Assembly (NCBI RefSeq): GCF_002157875.1
Contig: NZ_CP021376.1
Coordinates: 992,001-1,056,000, forward strand
From: Oceanisphaera avium
Lineage (GTDB): Bacteria; Pseudomonadota; Gammaproteobacteria; Enterobacterales; Aeromonadaceae
Direction of reading: 5' to 3'
Length of the DNA: 64,000 nt
Shown here: positions 38,493 through 47,544 of the stretch, one piece after another
Layout of the letters: each line of letters begins with the position of its first letter
Numbering within the stretch: the stretch's first letter is position 1
Position numbers and translations under genes: made by a program
Notes under the pieces: generated by a model
The model's database searches: none
Seen by the model: only the letters and a program-made list of their open reading frames with translations
What the model was told of the DNA's origin: nothing

Positions 38493-38924
38493 TCAAGGCT
38501 GCATTTTTTTAACTAGCCAAAAGCCAGCCAGCATGGCTAACACAAATAGCCCTGCTTGCCATTGTAAGCTGGCTAATAGCGCCATGGCCGACCCCGGACA
38601 AATGCCCACCCAGCCCCAGCCTGCCCCAAATAAGCTCGCCCCTATTACTAAGCGCTTATCAATAATCGGCTTTGCTAGCTTTGGTAAGTCGTTACCTAAC
38701 ACACATTGTGTTTGGCCAGCTTGGCGCCATCTATAATAACCTGGCATAAACACCGCCAAGGCTGCTGCCATCACCAGCCCTAAACTGGGATCCCACTCGC
38801 GCGTAATATTTAAAAAACCCTGCACTTTTTCAGGATTAATCATGCCAGAGATGCTAATACCTAAGCCAAACAAGGCACCGGACGCTAAAGCCACAACCAT
38901 TAATAATCGTGATTTATTTAACAT
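38493..38924 (-). CDS. YeeE/YedE-family membrane protein, second half
   Basis: A 143-aa integral membrane protein of the YeeE/YedE (DUF6691-like) family, related to thiosulfate transporter TsuA. Conserved features are GLGISISGMINPEKVQGFL near the N-terminus and GAGWGWVGICPGSAM near the C-terminus, whose Cys may handle sulfur. It directly follows its partner half gene with no gap, and the two probably form one transporter. Substrate is probably a reduced sulfur compound. Confidence 0.82.
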   Translation of the reverse strand: MLNKSRLLMVVALASGALFGLGISISGMINPEKVQGFLNITREWDPSLGLVMAAALAVFMPGYYRWRQAGQTQCVLGNDLPKLAKPIIDKRLVIGASLFGAGWGWVGICPGSAMALLASLQWQAGLFVLAMLAGFWLVKKMQP

Positions 38925-39341
38925 TTATTTGTCCCCAAACACACTGACTACTAGCATGGCCACACTCATAAACCACACAGTAGCGATGAGGGAGCGCCAA
39001 GAAAGTCGCCCAATGCCACAAATGCCATGACCACTGGTGCAGCCACTCCCAAGGCGAGTGCCCAGCCCTACCAATAAACCGCCCATCATTAGCTTAACGC
39101 TTGAGATACTCGCCAATGAAGGCGCATTTACACTGCCACTTAGAAATAACAACGCCGGCACACCCACTAAACCCAGCACAAATGCCCCACGCCATTGTCT
39201 CTCTCGGGGCTCACCTAGCCCTGCGACAATGCCACTGATGCCGGCAATTTTACCGCCCACCAGCAGTAACAATAAGGCGCCAGCCCCAATACAGGCGCCG
39301 CCGAGTAATGCCGAGCCAGGCGTAAAGTTAACAATGTTCAT
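38925..39341 (-). CDS. YeeE/YedE-family membrane protein, first half
   Basis: A 138-aa membrane protein with the family motif LGSGCTSGHGICGIGRLS, whose Cys residues are thought to relay thiosulfate or sulfide in TsuA-like transporters. Together with the adjoining 143-aa gene it makes up the two-part YeeE/YedE permease common in proteobacteria. First gene of the pair on the minus strand. Confidence 0.85.
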   Translation of the reverse strand: MNIVNFTPGSALLGGACIGAGALLLLLVGGKIAGISGIVAGLGEPRERQWRGAFVLGLVGVPALLFLSGSVNAPSLASISSVKLMMGGLLVGLGTRLGSGCTSGHGICGIGRLSWRSLIATVWFMSVAMLVVSVFGDK

Positions 39342-39538
39342 AGTGTTACCTTTGTAAATTAGCGTTAGCTAATAATAAAGGTAACCTTATATTAGTAAAG
39401 ACTTATTTTAAATAAGTTAAAGTAATTGTCTGTTTATCGAGGCCTGTCATAGCCAACCATGAGTGCATTATTTACAATAGCGAGGTTTGCAGTCTGAAAT
39501 GGCGCTAAGACGCGCGCGAGATAAGGAATGTTTATTTT

Positions 39539-42496
39539 ATGCAGTTACCTGCATTGTACCGCCCTGCACATCAATTATGCTTTTTTCGCTTAGACTCTCA
39601 GTTCTATTTAACGCCCCTTACGGCAGTACCTAGCGATGAATTTGTGTTGCCAGATGCTAATCAGTCTTTGCTAAGCCAGTTGTCGCAAGACGATAGAAGC
39701 CAGCTTGAGCAAGTGTGCGCTCTTGGCGCGGCCACTAGCTTAGCGCTGACGATTGCGGGACGACGCTGGACCTGCCACCTTGCGCCGGTGGAAAATAACC
39801 AATGGTTATTAAGTGCCAATATGCTCAGCCACCAACAAAGCGATAAGCTGGGTCTCACCGAATGGCAGCTCGCCCAGCAATGGCAAAGCCGCCACACCGA
39901 GCCTGCTGGCGTCAGCATGCCCCAGCTTGTCGACACCTTATTAACAGAACAAGATGCAGACCGCGTTATTTTATGGCGCCATTATCCCGATGAAGAGATA
40001 CTGCGCCCCCTTTATAGCCAAGGCATTGCGTTTAACCTGCTGCCCGTTAAAGCGGAGCGGCGCTATTTACGCACGCTGCAACAACGTGGCGGCTTAAGCT
40101 ATAGCCACTGTGGTGAGCAACCGCTACTTAGTGCTTTTAGCTATTTAAGCCCAGACGGCATAGTGCACCGCCTAGATGTGCCCTTATTATTTGATAAAAA
40201 ACTAATTGGCGTATTAAGCCTTGAATATACGCGCGCCCGTGAAGCCGTGAGTGGCGCCGATATGCAGTTTGTCGCCACCATTGCCGCTCAATTAGCACAA
40301 TTAATTAGCCAGCCAGCGGCCGAGGTTGAGCTTAGTACCGACAGCTCCCTTGCCGCTCTCACGCCTGTTTTATTACGCCACACCGGCCAAGATTTTTTTA
40401 ATCAACTGATGCAAGAGCTGTCGCGGCTGTTTCAAGCCGACATGGTGTTAGTGGGCTTAATTGCACCGCCTTATGAAAAAGTGCGAGTGGTGTCTTGTGT
40501 GCTAGAGGGAGAGTTACAGCCGCCTTTTAGCTTTAACTTAGCGGATACGCCCTGCTACGAAAGCATGATCAACGCACCTCATATTAGTATTTATCACCAA
40601 GATGTGGCTAACACATTCCCTAACGCTAATATATTAAAGCAGCACCAAATTCAGGCTTATGTTGGGCTAACAGTCACCGACTATGAACAAAAACCGCTAG
40701 GTAATATGGCGTTGTTATTTAAACGCCCACTGCGTACTGCAAGCCAAATTCAAAGCATATTAACGCAATTAGAGCACAGAGTGAGTGCTGAGTTACTCCG
40801 GCGCAAAGATCAAGAGGCACTGATGCTCTCGGCCGTAGCCTTTGATACTCAGCAAGGCGTATTTATTACCGACAGTGACTTACTTATTCAGCGCGCTAAC
40901 CAAGCCTTTTTGCTGATCAGTGGCTATTTTTGTGAAAGCTTATTAGGACAATCGGCGCTAAATTTACGCGCAGACAGCCCCTATACGGCCAATGTTGATG
41001 GCATAGAGCACAGCCTAACCCAGCACCAAACTTGGCAAGGTGAGCAATTATTACTGCGTGCCGATGGTCAAACAGTACCGGTTAATTTGCGAATGTCACA
41101 AGTGCGCGACCGCCTAGGGGTCACTCACTATGTGGGAGTAATTGAAGATTTAACCCAACAAAAATCAAGCCAAGAGCGCATTCAGCAAATGGCGTATTTT
41201 GATAAGCTTACCGGCTTACATAATCGCCACTATATGGTGGATCACATTAGCCACACCATTGCCGATGCCCAAACGAATGGCCTGCGCGGTGCGCTATTAT
41301 TACTCGACTTAGATGGCTTTAAGAGTATTAACGACTCACTGGGTTATCGCATTGGCGATAGCATCTTAGTACAAGTGGCCGAGCGCTTAGCCGCCTTTGC
41401 CGAGCAATTAGATAATGCCACCTTAGCGCGAATTGGCAGTGATGAATTTGTATTGTTATGCCCCAATATTGGGTACAGTTTTACCCAAACAAAAACCCGT
41501 ATTGAACAACTGGCTTATCGGCTACGCGAGCAATTTTTATTGCCTTTTCAGATAGAGAGTTTGCGCCTACATATTAGCGCCAGTGTGGGCATTAGCTTAT
41601 TCCCCGTAGCTGAGCTCGGGCTAGAAGAGTACTTACGCCAAGCCGACACCGCCAATCACATTGCTAAACAAGTGGCACCGGGCAGCCATATATTTTTTAG
41701 CCAAGAAATGGCCGATGAAATTCAAGAACGCTTAGCGCTCGCCAACGAATTACAGCTAGCGCTACACAATAATGAATTAGAACTTTATTTTCAGCCGCAA
41801 CAGCGCGTGCAAGATAATGTATTGGCGGGCGTAGAAGTATTATTACGTTGGCATCCTAAAGGGCGCGCCCCCATTCCTCCAAATGTCTTTATTCCCATTG
41901 CCGAAGAAACGTCACTTATTTGTGATATTGGTAGCTGGGTTTTACAAAATGCCTGTGAGCGTTTTAGTGCCTGGCAACATCTACCTGGGCGGCCACAGCA
42001 TTTTTCCGTCAATATTAGTGCGCGCCACTTTCACAGCCCCGACTTTATTTCTCAACTGTCATTATTAATGCACCAATATCCAAGCTGTCGAGATTGCTTA
42101 ACGCTAGAAGTAACCGAGGGCGTGTTTTTAGAAAATTTAGCCGAGAGTCGCAGCCGCATGGCGCACATTAAATCGCTCGGCATCCATATTTCTATTGATG
42201 ACTTTGGTACTGGCTATTCCTCTTTTGCTTACTTGCGTGAACTACCAGTAGATGAGCTGAAATTAGACAGAGCCTTTATTCAATATGTGGCTGAGCGCCC
42301 CCAAGATAAAGCCATTATTCGCAGCCTCTTAGAGCTGGCTCATACCTTAAACATGGAAGTGGTAGCCGAGGGAGTAGAAACTGCTCAACAGTTAGCGACC
42401 TTAGCCGAGCTAAGCTGCTTTATGTATCAAGGTTATTATCGTGCTCGCCCTATGCCAGAGCAAGAGTTACTGGACTGGCTGGCACAAAGCCAATAA
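39539..42496 (+). CDS. GAF-GAF-PAS-GGDEF-EAL c-di-GMP protein
   Basis: A 985-aa cytoplasmic regulator. Two GAF-like sensor regions (about 115-245 and 265-420) precede a PAS domain (about 425-545), a GGDEF domain and an EAL domain. The GGDEF site reads ARIGSDEFVLL near residue 632, where one Gly is replaced by Ser; cyclase activity is doubtful. The EAL domain keeps the core: EVLLR near 766, DDFGTGYSS near 887, KLDRAFI and EGVET. It is therefore probably a phosphodiesterase that degrades c-di-GMP. AAGGA precedes the ATG. Confidence 0.88.
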   Translation: MQLPALYRPAHQLCFFRLDSQFYLTPLTAVPSDEFVLPDANQSLLSQLSQDDRSQLEQVCALGAATSLALTIAGRRWTCHLAPVENNQWLLSANMLSHQQSDKLGLTEWQLAQQWQSRHTEPAGVSMPQLVDTLLTEQDADRVILWRHYPDEEILRPLYSQGIAFNLLPVKAERRYLRTLQQRGGLSYSHCGEQPLLSAFSYLSPDGIVHRLDVPLLFDKKLIGVLSLEYTRAREAVSGADMQFVATIAAQLAQLISQPAAEVELSTDSSLAALTPVLLRHTGQDFFNQLMQELSRLFQADMVLVGLIAPPYEKVRVVSCVLEGELQPPFSFNLADTPCYESMINAPHISIYHQDVANTFPNANILKQHQIQAYVGLTVTDYEQKPLGNMALLFKRPLRTASQIQSILTQLEHRVSAELLRRKDQEALMLSAVAFDTQQGVFITDSDLLIQRANQAFLLISGYFCESLLGQSALNLRADSPYTANVDGIEHSLTQHQTWQGEQLLLRADGQTVPVNLRMSQVRDRLGVTHYVGVIEDLTQQKSSQERIQQMAYFDKLTGLHNRHYMVDHISHTIADAQTNGLRGALLLLDLDGFKSINDSLGYRIGDSILVQVAERLAAFAEQLDNATLARIGSDEFVLLCPNIGYSFTQTKTRIEQLAYRLREQFLLPFQIESLRLHISASVGISLFPVAELGLEEYLRQADTANHIAKQVAPGSHIFFSQEMADEIQERLALANELQLALHNNELELYFQPQQRVQDNVLAGVEVLLRWHPKGRAPIPPNVFIPIAEETSLICDIGSWVLQNACERFSAWQHLPGRPQHFSVNISARHFHSPDFISQLSLLMHQYPSCRDCLTLEVTEGVFLENLAESRSRMAHIKSLGIHISIDDFGTGYSSFAYLRELPVDELKLDRAFIQYVAERPQDKAIIRSLLELAHTLNMEVVAEGVETAQQLATLAELSCFMYQGYYRARPMPEQELLDWLAQSQ

Positions 42497-42514
42497 ATAA
42501 CAACGGGGTATTTA

Positions 42515-42540
42515 AAAAGGCTCATTATGAGCCTTTTTTA
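42515..42540. terminator. Bidirectional terminator
   Basis: Stem AAAAAGGCTCAT / ATGAGCCTTTTT with T runs on both strands, between the convergent EAL gene and yedF. Confidence 0.8.
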
Positions 42541-42780
42541 TTAGGCATAAATAAAAAATAGATATTCTTGGCCATTTTTCACGGGTTCTTTAGCAAAGCG
42601 ATAGCCGTGCGCAAGCGCTTCTTCTGGCACATTACGAAACGAGCCTGGGCAGTCGGTGATCACTTGTAATAGCTCACCTTGGTTCATATCTGCCAAAGCT
42701 TCTAGAGTATAGATGACCGGATACGGGCAAGACTCACCGCGCAAATCCAAGGTGAAATCGGCTTCTAGCTCAGTGGACAT
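42541..42780 (-). CDS. yedF: TusA/YedF-family sulfurtransferase
   Basis: A small TusA-fold protein thought to carry a persulfide or selenium. The family motif LDLRGESCPYPVIYTLEAL contains the active Cys. The start is set to the ATG at 42780, preceded by AAGAGAGAACC; it overlaps the yedE 3' end by 11 bases, so both are co-expressed. In E. coli yedE and yedF also pair, in selenium metabolism by some accounts. Length 79 aa is typical. Confidence 0.88.
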   Translation of the reverse strand: MSTELEADFTLDLRGESCPYPVIYTLEALADMNQGELLQVITDCPGSFRNVPEEALAHGYRFAKEPVKNGQEYLFFIYA

Positions 42781-44065
42781 AGGTTCTCTCTTGATGACTG
42801 CGCAATCGCGCCTGATGATAACGACGCTCATGATACAAGGTGAGCCAATAGAGTAAGCCTAACATACTTAACGTAGCGATCAGTGCCGCACCAGGGCCAT
42901 AACTGGTAAGTAAATTCACCTTAGCGCCACTGCTCACTAACGCGTTATACACACCTAAATGATCCCAAGCATAGGCCAATAAAGTAGCGCCAATTATATT
43001 GCCGGCGAACACCGGCAAGAACAATACCTGCCCTTCCATTAACCGATACATCATGCCGGTTTCACAACCAGAGGCCAGCACAATGCCAAAACCAAATAAA
43101 ATACCGCCCACCAAGGTGCTCAGTGCCGCCACTTGAGTAATGGGAGTAAGCCCATATTGTACAATTACAATAAATGTCACTATCGAGCTTAAGGCCATGC
43201 CCGCGATAATCGCCTTCGCCATTAGGCTTCGCCCTACCAAAAACAAGTCGCGAAATGCCGCGGTAAAACAAATTTGCCCGCGCTCAATTAATATGCCAAA
43301 TGCCATACCAAATAATGCACCCCAACCTAAGCGCGAGTGGTTATTGATAAAAAAATAAGCCACTAAGCTTAAATAACTTATCAGTAACACAGCACCTATA
43401 TAAGGCTGAATAAGGCGCACTTTAACAACCGAGGGCTTAGCGGCGCCGCGCGATAAGCTCGGCCGCCCTTTCCACCAGCGAACTTGAGTGAGCTTTGCGC
43501 CAAAGAAAGTGCCAATACCGGTAGCCACAATAAAAATCCAAGAATGCAGCGAAAACTGCGGCACCCCAGTAAAAAATGCCGCTAAATTACAGCCCAGTGC
43601 TAAGCGCGCGCCAAAGCCGGCAATAATGCCGCCTAATAAGCCTTGAGCATAACGGCGCTTTTGTTGCGGCAAGCGAATTTTAAAACTATTACTCAGTAGC
43701 ACCATCACCAGTGCGCCAATAAACATGCCCCACACTATCCAGCCATCGGCGCGACTCCAAGTTGAGCCCTCAAGCTTTACCATTTTAAAGTACTGCCATT
43801 CACTGGCATCCACACCAAACAGCAATAAGAGATCGCCGCCTAAGCGCGTGAACTCACCGGTTACCGCCCACACCGTAGAGGTTAAGCCAAAGTAAATCGC
43901 GCTGAGTAAACCCGCCATCAGCAAAACAAAATAAGGACTCCAATGACGCTGGAAAAAAGCTGGAAGCATAATGAAAAAGCCTAATAAAAAAGCGATGAAT
44001 AGCGCTAAAGAGCCGTATCTTAAAGCAATAGCGCTAACGGGTGCCAGTATTAATCCGCCACTCAT
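42770..44065 (-). CDS. yedE: YedE-type sulfur/selenium transporter
   Basis: An inner-membrane protein of about 431 aa with roughly ten helices. It contains two YeeE/YedE repeats with Cys motifs GFGARLALGCNLAAFFTGVP and LASGCETGMMYR, and a third Cys in ERGQICFTAAFRD. These line the probable sulfur path. The neighbouring yedF should be the cytoplasmic acceptor. Slightly longer than E. coli YedE (about 401 aa) because of a charged C-terminal tail. Confidence 0.88.
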   Translation of the reverse strand: MSGGLILAPVSAIALRYGSLALFIAFLLGFFIMLPAFFQRHWSPYFVLLMAGLLSAIYFGLTSTVWAVTGEFTRLGGDLLLLFGVDASEWQYFKMVKLEGSTWSRADGWIVWGMFIGALVMVLLSNSFKIRLPQQKRRYAQGLLGGIIAGFGARLALGCNLAAFFTGVPQFSLHSWIFIVATGIGTFFGAKLTQVRWWKGRPSLSRGAAKPSVVKVRLIQPYIGAVLLISYLSLVAYFFINNHSRLGWGALFGMAFGILIERGQICFTAAFRDLFLVGRSLMAKAIIAGMALSSIVTFIVIVQYGLTPITQVAALSTLVGGILFGFGIVLASGCETGMMYRLMEGQVLFLPVFAGNIIGATLLAYAWDHLGVYNALVSSGAKVNLLTSYGPGAALIATLSMLGLLYWLTLYHERRYHQARLRSHQERTYVH

Positions 44066-44180
44066 ACTAAAAGATAAGTAACAATCTGCGCCTTAATAGA
44101 AAATCCTATATTTGTGCTGGGCATAACAGCGCAATAAAGGTATAAATTATTGTAAAACTACATTACTCGGCCGAGCTTAC

Positions 44181-45215
44181 ATGATGGATCATAACTTAAT
44201 AGCCCTATCTACTTGGCTAGGATTAACTGCGCCCTTAGCCAGTATCTTACTGGTATTAACGCTGGCGTTAATTGGCTGTATGGTGCGCTTGAGACAAACA
44301 AATAAAGCACAGCGCCAACAACTTAGCCTTATTCAACAGCTACAAGAAAATACCGACTCGTTTCGCTATTTAGTAGAAACCGCCCATGAGGGTATTGCTG
44401 TGGTGCAAAATCACCGCTTAGTCTATTTAAATCCACGCTTATGTGAGATGAGCGGTTATACAGAAGAGGAGCTGAAAGCCTTGCCCTCTTTTATACCGCT
44501 GGTGGATCCTTCGGTGCGCGATATTATGCTGGCGAATTACCAGCGCCGTTTAGCAGGCGAGCCCACCCCACAGCGTTATGAAAGTTTATTTGTGCGAAAA
44601 GATGGCACCAGCTACCCCATAGAGCTTAGCGGTGTGGCCATAGTGTGGCGTGGCGAAGCGGCGACCTTAAATATGCTCACCGATATTTCTGAGCGCAAAG
44701 CCGCAGAAGAAAAAATGCATTATTTAGCCCATCACGACAGTCTCACTGGCTTGCCTAACCGTGCTGCCTTACAAGAGCGCTTGCAGCATGCAATCACCTT
44801 AGCGCAGCGTAACCAACAGCCATTAGCCGTGTTATTTATTGATCTTAATGGCTTTAAACAAATCAATGACACCTTTGGCCATGAGGTGGGCGATGCTCTA
44901 CTGCAACAAGTGGCCCATCGTATTCAGCCTTTGTTTAGAGAGTCTGATACTTTTGCCCGCATGGGCGGCGATGAATTTATTCTATTACTGACCCAAGTAA
45001 CAGATGCACAAAGCATTAGCCAAAGCATGCAGCGCATTGAAGAGGCCATGGCCGCACCTTTTATCATCCAAGGCCAGCATTTACATTGTTATGTAAGCCA
45101 AGGCGCGGCCTTATATCCAGAAGATGGTGAGACGGTACAAGTCCTATTAAGCCACGCCGATCACAACATGTATGCCAGTAAACGCCACTACTACCAAAAA
45201 CAAGGCAGCGCTTAA
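44181..45215 (+). CDS. PAS-GGDEF diguanylate cyclase
   Basis: A 344-aa membrane-anchored c-di-GMP synthase. One transmembrane helix lies at residues about 12-36, a short coiled coil at 40-60 and a PAS domain at 62-175. The GGDEF domain has an intact ARMGGDEFILLL and an RESD inhibitory site exactly five residues before it, so product inhibition is expected. It is divergent from yedE. Confidence 0.9.
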   Translation: MMDHNLIALSTWLGLTAPLASILLVLTLALIGCMVRLRQTNKAQRQQLSLIQQLQENTDSFRYLVETAHEGIAVVQNHRLVYLNPRLCEMSGYTEEELKALPSFIPLVDPSVRDIMLANYQRRLAGEPTPQRYESLFVRKDGTSYPIELSGVAIVWRGEAATLNMLTDISERKAAEEKMHYLAHHDSLTGLPNRAALQERLQHAITLAQRNQQPLAVLFIDLNGFKQINDTFGHEVGDALLQQVAHRIQPLFRESDTFARMGGDEFILLLTQVTDAQSISQSMQRIEEAMAAPFIIQGQHLHCYVSQGAALYPEDGETVQVLLSHADHNMYASKRHYYQKQGSA

Positions 45216-45236
45216 GTGCGAATTTAGCAACCTAGC

Positions 45237-45494
45237 TTAGCGACCCGCTAAGCGATGTAGCGCGAGCCACACTAACAGTGGAATAATAAGCAGCAGTGCA
45301 AGGGCCACAATAATAGCCACACTCACCGGCAAACCCGCAGCAAAGGCCAGTGCAAAAGCCAAACCACTGACCGCCGCTACCGGGTTAAGGGTTGCTAATA
45401 ATCCTGCATTATCTGGCGCACCACTAAATAGCCAGCATAAGGCAAAAAACACTACTAGCGCAGCCAGCGTAGCCAGCACTCCACTTAGCTTCAT
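45237..45494 (-). CDS. Small hypothetical membrane protein
   Basis: An 85-aa protein made almost wholly of two or three hydrophobic helices separated by short loops. I do not recognise a family. It lies 23 bases downstream of a thioredoxin-like gene on the same strand and is probably co-transcribed with it. Confidence 0.55.
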   Translation of the reverse strand: MKLSGVLATLAALVVFFALCWLFSGAPDNAGLLATLNPVAAVSGLAFALAFAAGLPVSVAIIVALALLLIIPLLVWLALHRLAGR

Positions 45495-45517
45495 ACGCCC
45501 TACCCTGTTAGCCGCTT

Positions 45518-45856
45518 TTAGTTGATAGCAGCAATTAACTGGCGAACCTCATTTGTTTGTAAAGGCCGCACTAAACGAGCCAGCTCTTGGCCATTGCGTA
45601 GCAATATTAACGTCGGCCAAAGTTTGACCTTAAATGCCCGCCCCAACGGTTTGCCCTTACCGTCATATATTTTAATATGACGCAGCCCTGTATGTTCTGT
45701 TACTGCTTCCTTTATCGCAGCACTTGCAGCCTGACAGTGTCCACACCAAGGCGCACCAAACTCAAGTATGACGTCACCAGACAACTCGCCAATTTGCTCA
45801 AAGGTAAATGTTTCTTCTAAGTAGTCAGAATTAGAACCAAGATCATTAGTTATCAT
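45518..45856 (-). CDS. Thioredoxin-family protein
   Basis: A 112-aa thioredoxin fold with active site APWCGHCQAA and the cis-Pro loop LWPTLILL. The CGHC centre resembles protein disulfide isomerases more than thioredoxin 1 (CGPC), which suggests a different redox potential. No signal peptide is visible. It is the last chromosomal gene before the integron array: the first attC lies 50 bases upstream. It could be a relic final cassette, but no attC is seen on its far side. Confidence 0.8.
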   Translation of the reverse strand: MITNDLGSNSDYLEETFTFEQIGELSGDVILEFGAPWCGHCQAASAAIKEAVTEHTGLRHIKIYDGKGKPLGRAFKVKLWPTLILLRNGQELARLVRPLQTNEVRQLIAAIN

Positions 45857-45905
45857 CCCATTTGCTCCCTTTTATAAATTATCAGAATGGCCACTGAAGC
45901 GTTGC

Positions 45906-45975
45906 TAACGCCGCCAACACAGGCGAGCGTAGCGAGTCCAGCCTGCTTGCTGGCGATTGTGCTTGGTCTTGTTAG
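45906..45975 (-). repeat. attC1, last site of the array
   Basis: The common 70-base attC type with several changes (GCCTGC in the central arm, GTGCTTGGTCTTGTTAG end). It marks the boundary of the array with ordinary chromosome. Confidence 0.85.
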
Positions 45976-46022
45976 TTGTCCTGTGCTAACGTTTGTACAC
46001 ACACAACAAGTTGGATGCTCTT

Positions 46023-46310
46023 ATGGATACTAGAATTCAGTTTCGAGTCGATGAAGAAACCAAGCGCCTAGCCCAACAAATGGCTGAAAGCCAAGGCCGT
46101 ACCCTTAGTGATGCTTGCAGAGACCTTACGGAACAATTGGCAGATCAACAACGTAAAGCCTTGTCTCATGATGTTTGGCTAAGTGAGCAAATAAATTTAG
46201 CTTTTGAAAAATTAGATGCCGGCAAATCTACTTTTATTGAACATGACCAAGCCAAATCCATAATGGCAGAACGTAAAGCTAAGATCCGCAGCCGGAGTGT
46301 TAACCCGTGA
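46023..46310 (+). CDS. RelB/DinJ-type antitoxin
   Basis: The antitoxin of a type II toxin-antitoxin pair. The N-terminus DTRIQFRVDEETKRLAQQMA is a ribbon-helix-helix DNA-binding domain of the RelB/DinJ type; the acidic C-terminal part should neutralise the toxin. The ATG at 46023 begins the conserved part. It overlaps the toxin start by 4 bases. It is on the plus strand, opposite to the other cassette genes, so it must have its own promoter. Confidence 0.82.
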   Translation: MDTRIQFRVDEETKRLAQQMAESQGRTLSDACRDLTEQLADQQRKALSHDVWLSEQINLAFEKLDAGKSTFIEHDQAKSIMAERKAKIRSRSVNP

Positions 46311-46582
46311 TTCTATGGGAAGAAGAATCTCTGAACGACCGAGAAAAAATTTTTGAATTTCTTTATGACTTTAATCCTACGGCTGCAGATAAAACAGATC
46401 AGGTAATTGAAGATAAAGTAGAAAATTTACTTCAACAGTCATTAATGGGCGTGCAACGAGATGGGATAAAAGGTCGATTACTCATAATCCCAGAGATATC
46501 AATGATAGTTTCCTATTTAGTTGATGGCTCTGTCATTCGTATCATGAGAGTACTACATCAGAAACAAAAATTTCCGACGTAA
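46307..46582 (+). CDS. ParE/RelE-superfamily toxin
   Basis: A 91-aa toxin of the RelE/ParE fold. Features are the helical start LNDREKIFEFLYDFNPTAADKTDQVI and the end strand VIRIMRVLHQKQKFP, typical of ParE-type proteins that poison gyrase, though mRNA cleavage cannot be ruled out. The start is GTG, overlapping the antitoxin stop. Its TAA stop is formed by the first bases of attC2. Such pairs stabilise large cassette arrays. Confidence 0.82.
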   Translation: MILWEEESLNDREKIFEFLYDFNPTAADKTDQVIEDKVENLLQQSLMGVQRDGIKGRLLIIPEISMIVSYLVDGSVIRIMRVLHQKQKFPT

Positions 46583-46649
46583 CGCCGCCAACACAGGCGA
46601 GCGTCAGCGAGTCCAGCCAGCTTGCTGGCGTTTGTGATTGGCTTTGTTA
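46580..46649 (-). repeat. attC2
   Basis: 70-base attC of the common type, nearly identical to attC6, 13, 14 and 15. Central arms GCCAGC / GCTGGC, ends TAACGCC and GCTTTGTTATG. Confidence 0.93.
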
Positions 46650-46713
46650 TGAGTTTTAAGCAAACAATTAACATGGATGGTCTGTTAAAGTTTGACACTA
46701 GTGTTCGAAATAT

Positions 46714-47253
46714 TTATATAACTCTATAAAAAAACCAAGCTAAGCCAGTTAGTAAAATAATAAATATACTTACGAGTAAAATAATTATTAATAGTAATCG
46801 ATATATCACTTTTAACTGTTTTTCAACACTCAAAGTGGATATCTTATTTTCTTTAGCTATATTGATAGGGCTATCTATAGAATGCGCAGTAGCAACATTA
46901 GCTATAACGCTACCCCCGGCACCAATAAACGTAGCACCTGCAATAGTGACTATTGCAATAAAGGCAAAATTTAAATTTTCTGGAACATCAAATATTTGAC
47001 TCTCTTTTATTTCTAGTCCTAGCGCTGCGCTTAATATCAGCACAAAGAAAGTACCACTGGTTATCATCAATGTTCCTTTATCTAGTTGAGTGATTTCATA
47101 GTGCACCATCCATAAAAATAATATTATATAACTAAGCGTAAAACCAAAAACAGAAAATCCAACATAGCCAAATGCACCTAAAAACAAAGATAGGACATAA
47201 ATAAACCAGCCTATCACACCATATTTTTTACTTTTAGTAGCCTTATTTTTCAT
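46714..47253 (-). CDS. Cassette membrane protein, function unknown
   Basis: A 179-aa protein with about five hydrophobic helices, including YVLSLFLGAFGYVGFSVFGF at the N-terminus and LLLIIILLVSIFIILLTGLAW at the C-terminus. I do not recognise the family. The DNA is much richer in A+T than the chromosomal part. It lies between attC2 and a sequence that looks like a collapsed attC at about 47305-47321. Confidence 0.6.
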   Translation of the reverse strand: MKNKATKSKKYGVIGWFIYVLSLFLGAFGYVGFSVFGFTLSYIILFLWMVHYEITQLDKGTLMITSGTFFVLILSAALGLEIKESQIFDVPENLNFAFIAIVTIAGATFIGAGGSVIANVATAHSIDSPINIAKENKISTLSVEKQLKVIYRLLLIIILLVSIFIILLTGLAWFFYRVI

Positions 47254-47304
47254 GATCTTTATACTCTAAGCAAATATTATAGGGCTATTTGGGATATGTA
47301 CGCA

Positions 47305-47321
47305 TAACAGCTAATTATGAG
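47305..47321 (-). repeat. Probable remnant of a deleted attC
   Basis: TAACAGCTAATTATGAG joins the membrane-protein cassette to a segment that, in its second copy at 60.1 kb, is directly preceded by a full attC ending GTTATGAG. Only the two outer ends seem to be left here. Confidence 0.45.
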
Positions 47322-47485
47322 CTGTAAGTAAGAGCAAAGAACTCTCTGTAGGTAATCAAAGCTACCCAGCCAATATTGAATGAAGTACACCGAATGTTCA
47401 ACGAGATGACCAGCTGAGATCTTGGATATTGAGCACCACAGCCAACTACCTTGCCCTGCTCCGTATTTGGCAGATAGCTGACTCA
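47322..47485 (-). pseudogene. Degenerate copy of C39-like cassette 3' end
   Basis: This segment is close to 60125-60260: both share long stretches such as GATGACCAGCTGAGAT and GCCAATATTGAATGAAG. On the minus strand it encodes HLVEHS-YFIQYW, which matches the end SVCFIQYWP of the C39-like gene at 60.5 kb. The catalytic part is missing, so it cannot make the enzyme. Confidence 0.5.
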
Positions 47486-47539
47486 TAACGCCTCAAACAC
47501 AGGCGCAGCTTTGCTGCGTCCGAGTGCTTTGACTTGTTA
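47486..47539 (-). repeat. attC3
   Basis: Short 54-base attC with the arms AGGCGCAGC / GCTGCGTC and ends TAACGCC and GACTTGTTATG. Confidence 0.85.
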
Positions 47540-47544
47540 TGAGC

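Noticed and set aside
38493-39341. Two YeeE/YedE genes as one frameshifted gene
   Set aside because: Each has a proper start and the family commonly occurs as two half-size genes.
39539-42496. Active dual cyclase/phosphodiesterase
   Set aside because: The GGDEF site reads GSDEF, so cyclase activity is doubtful; only the EAL part looks intact.
45518-45856. Thioredoxin-like gene as the last cassette
   Set aside because: It is on the cassette strand and next to attC1, but no attC lies on its far side and the next gene follows closely.
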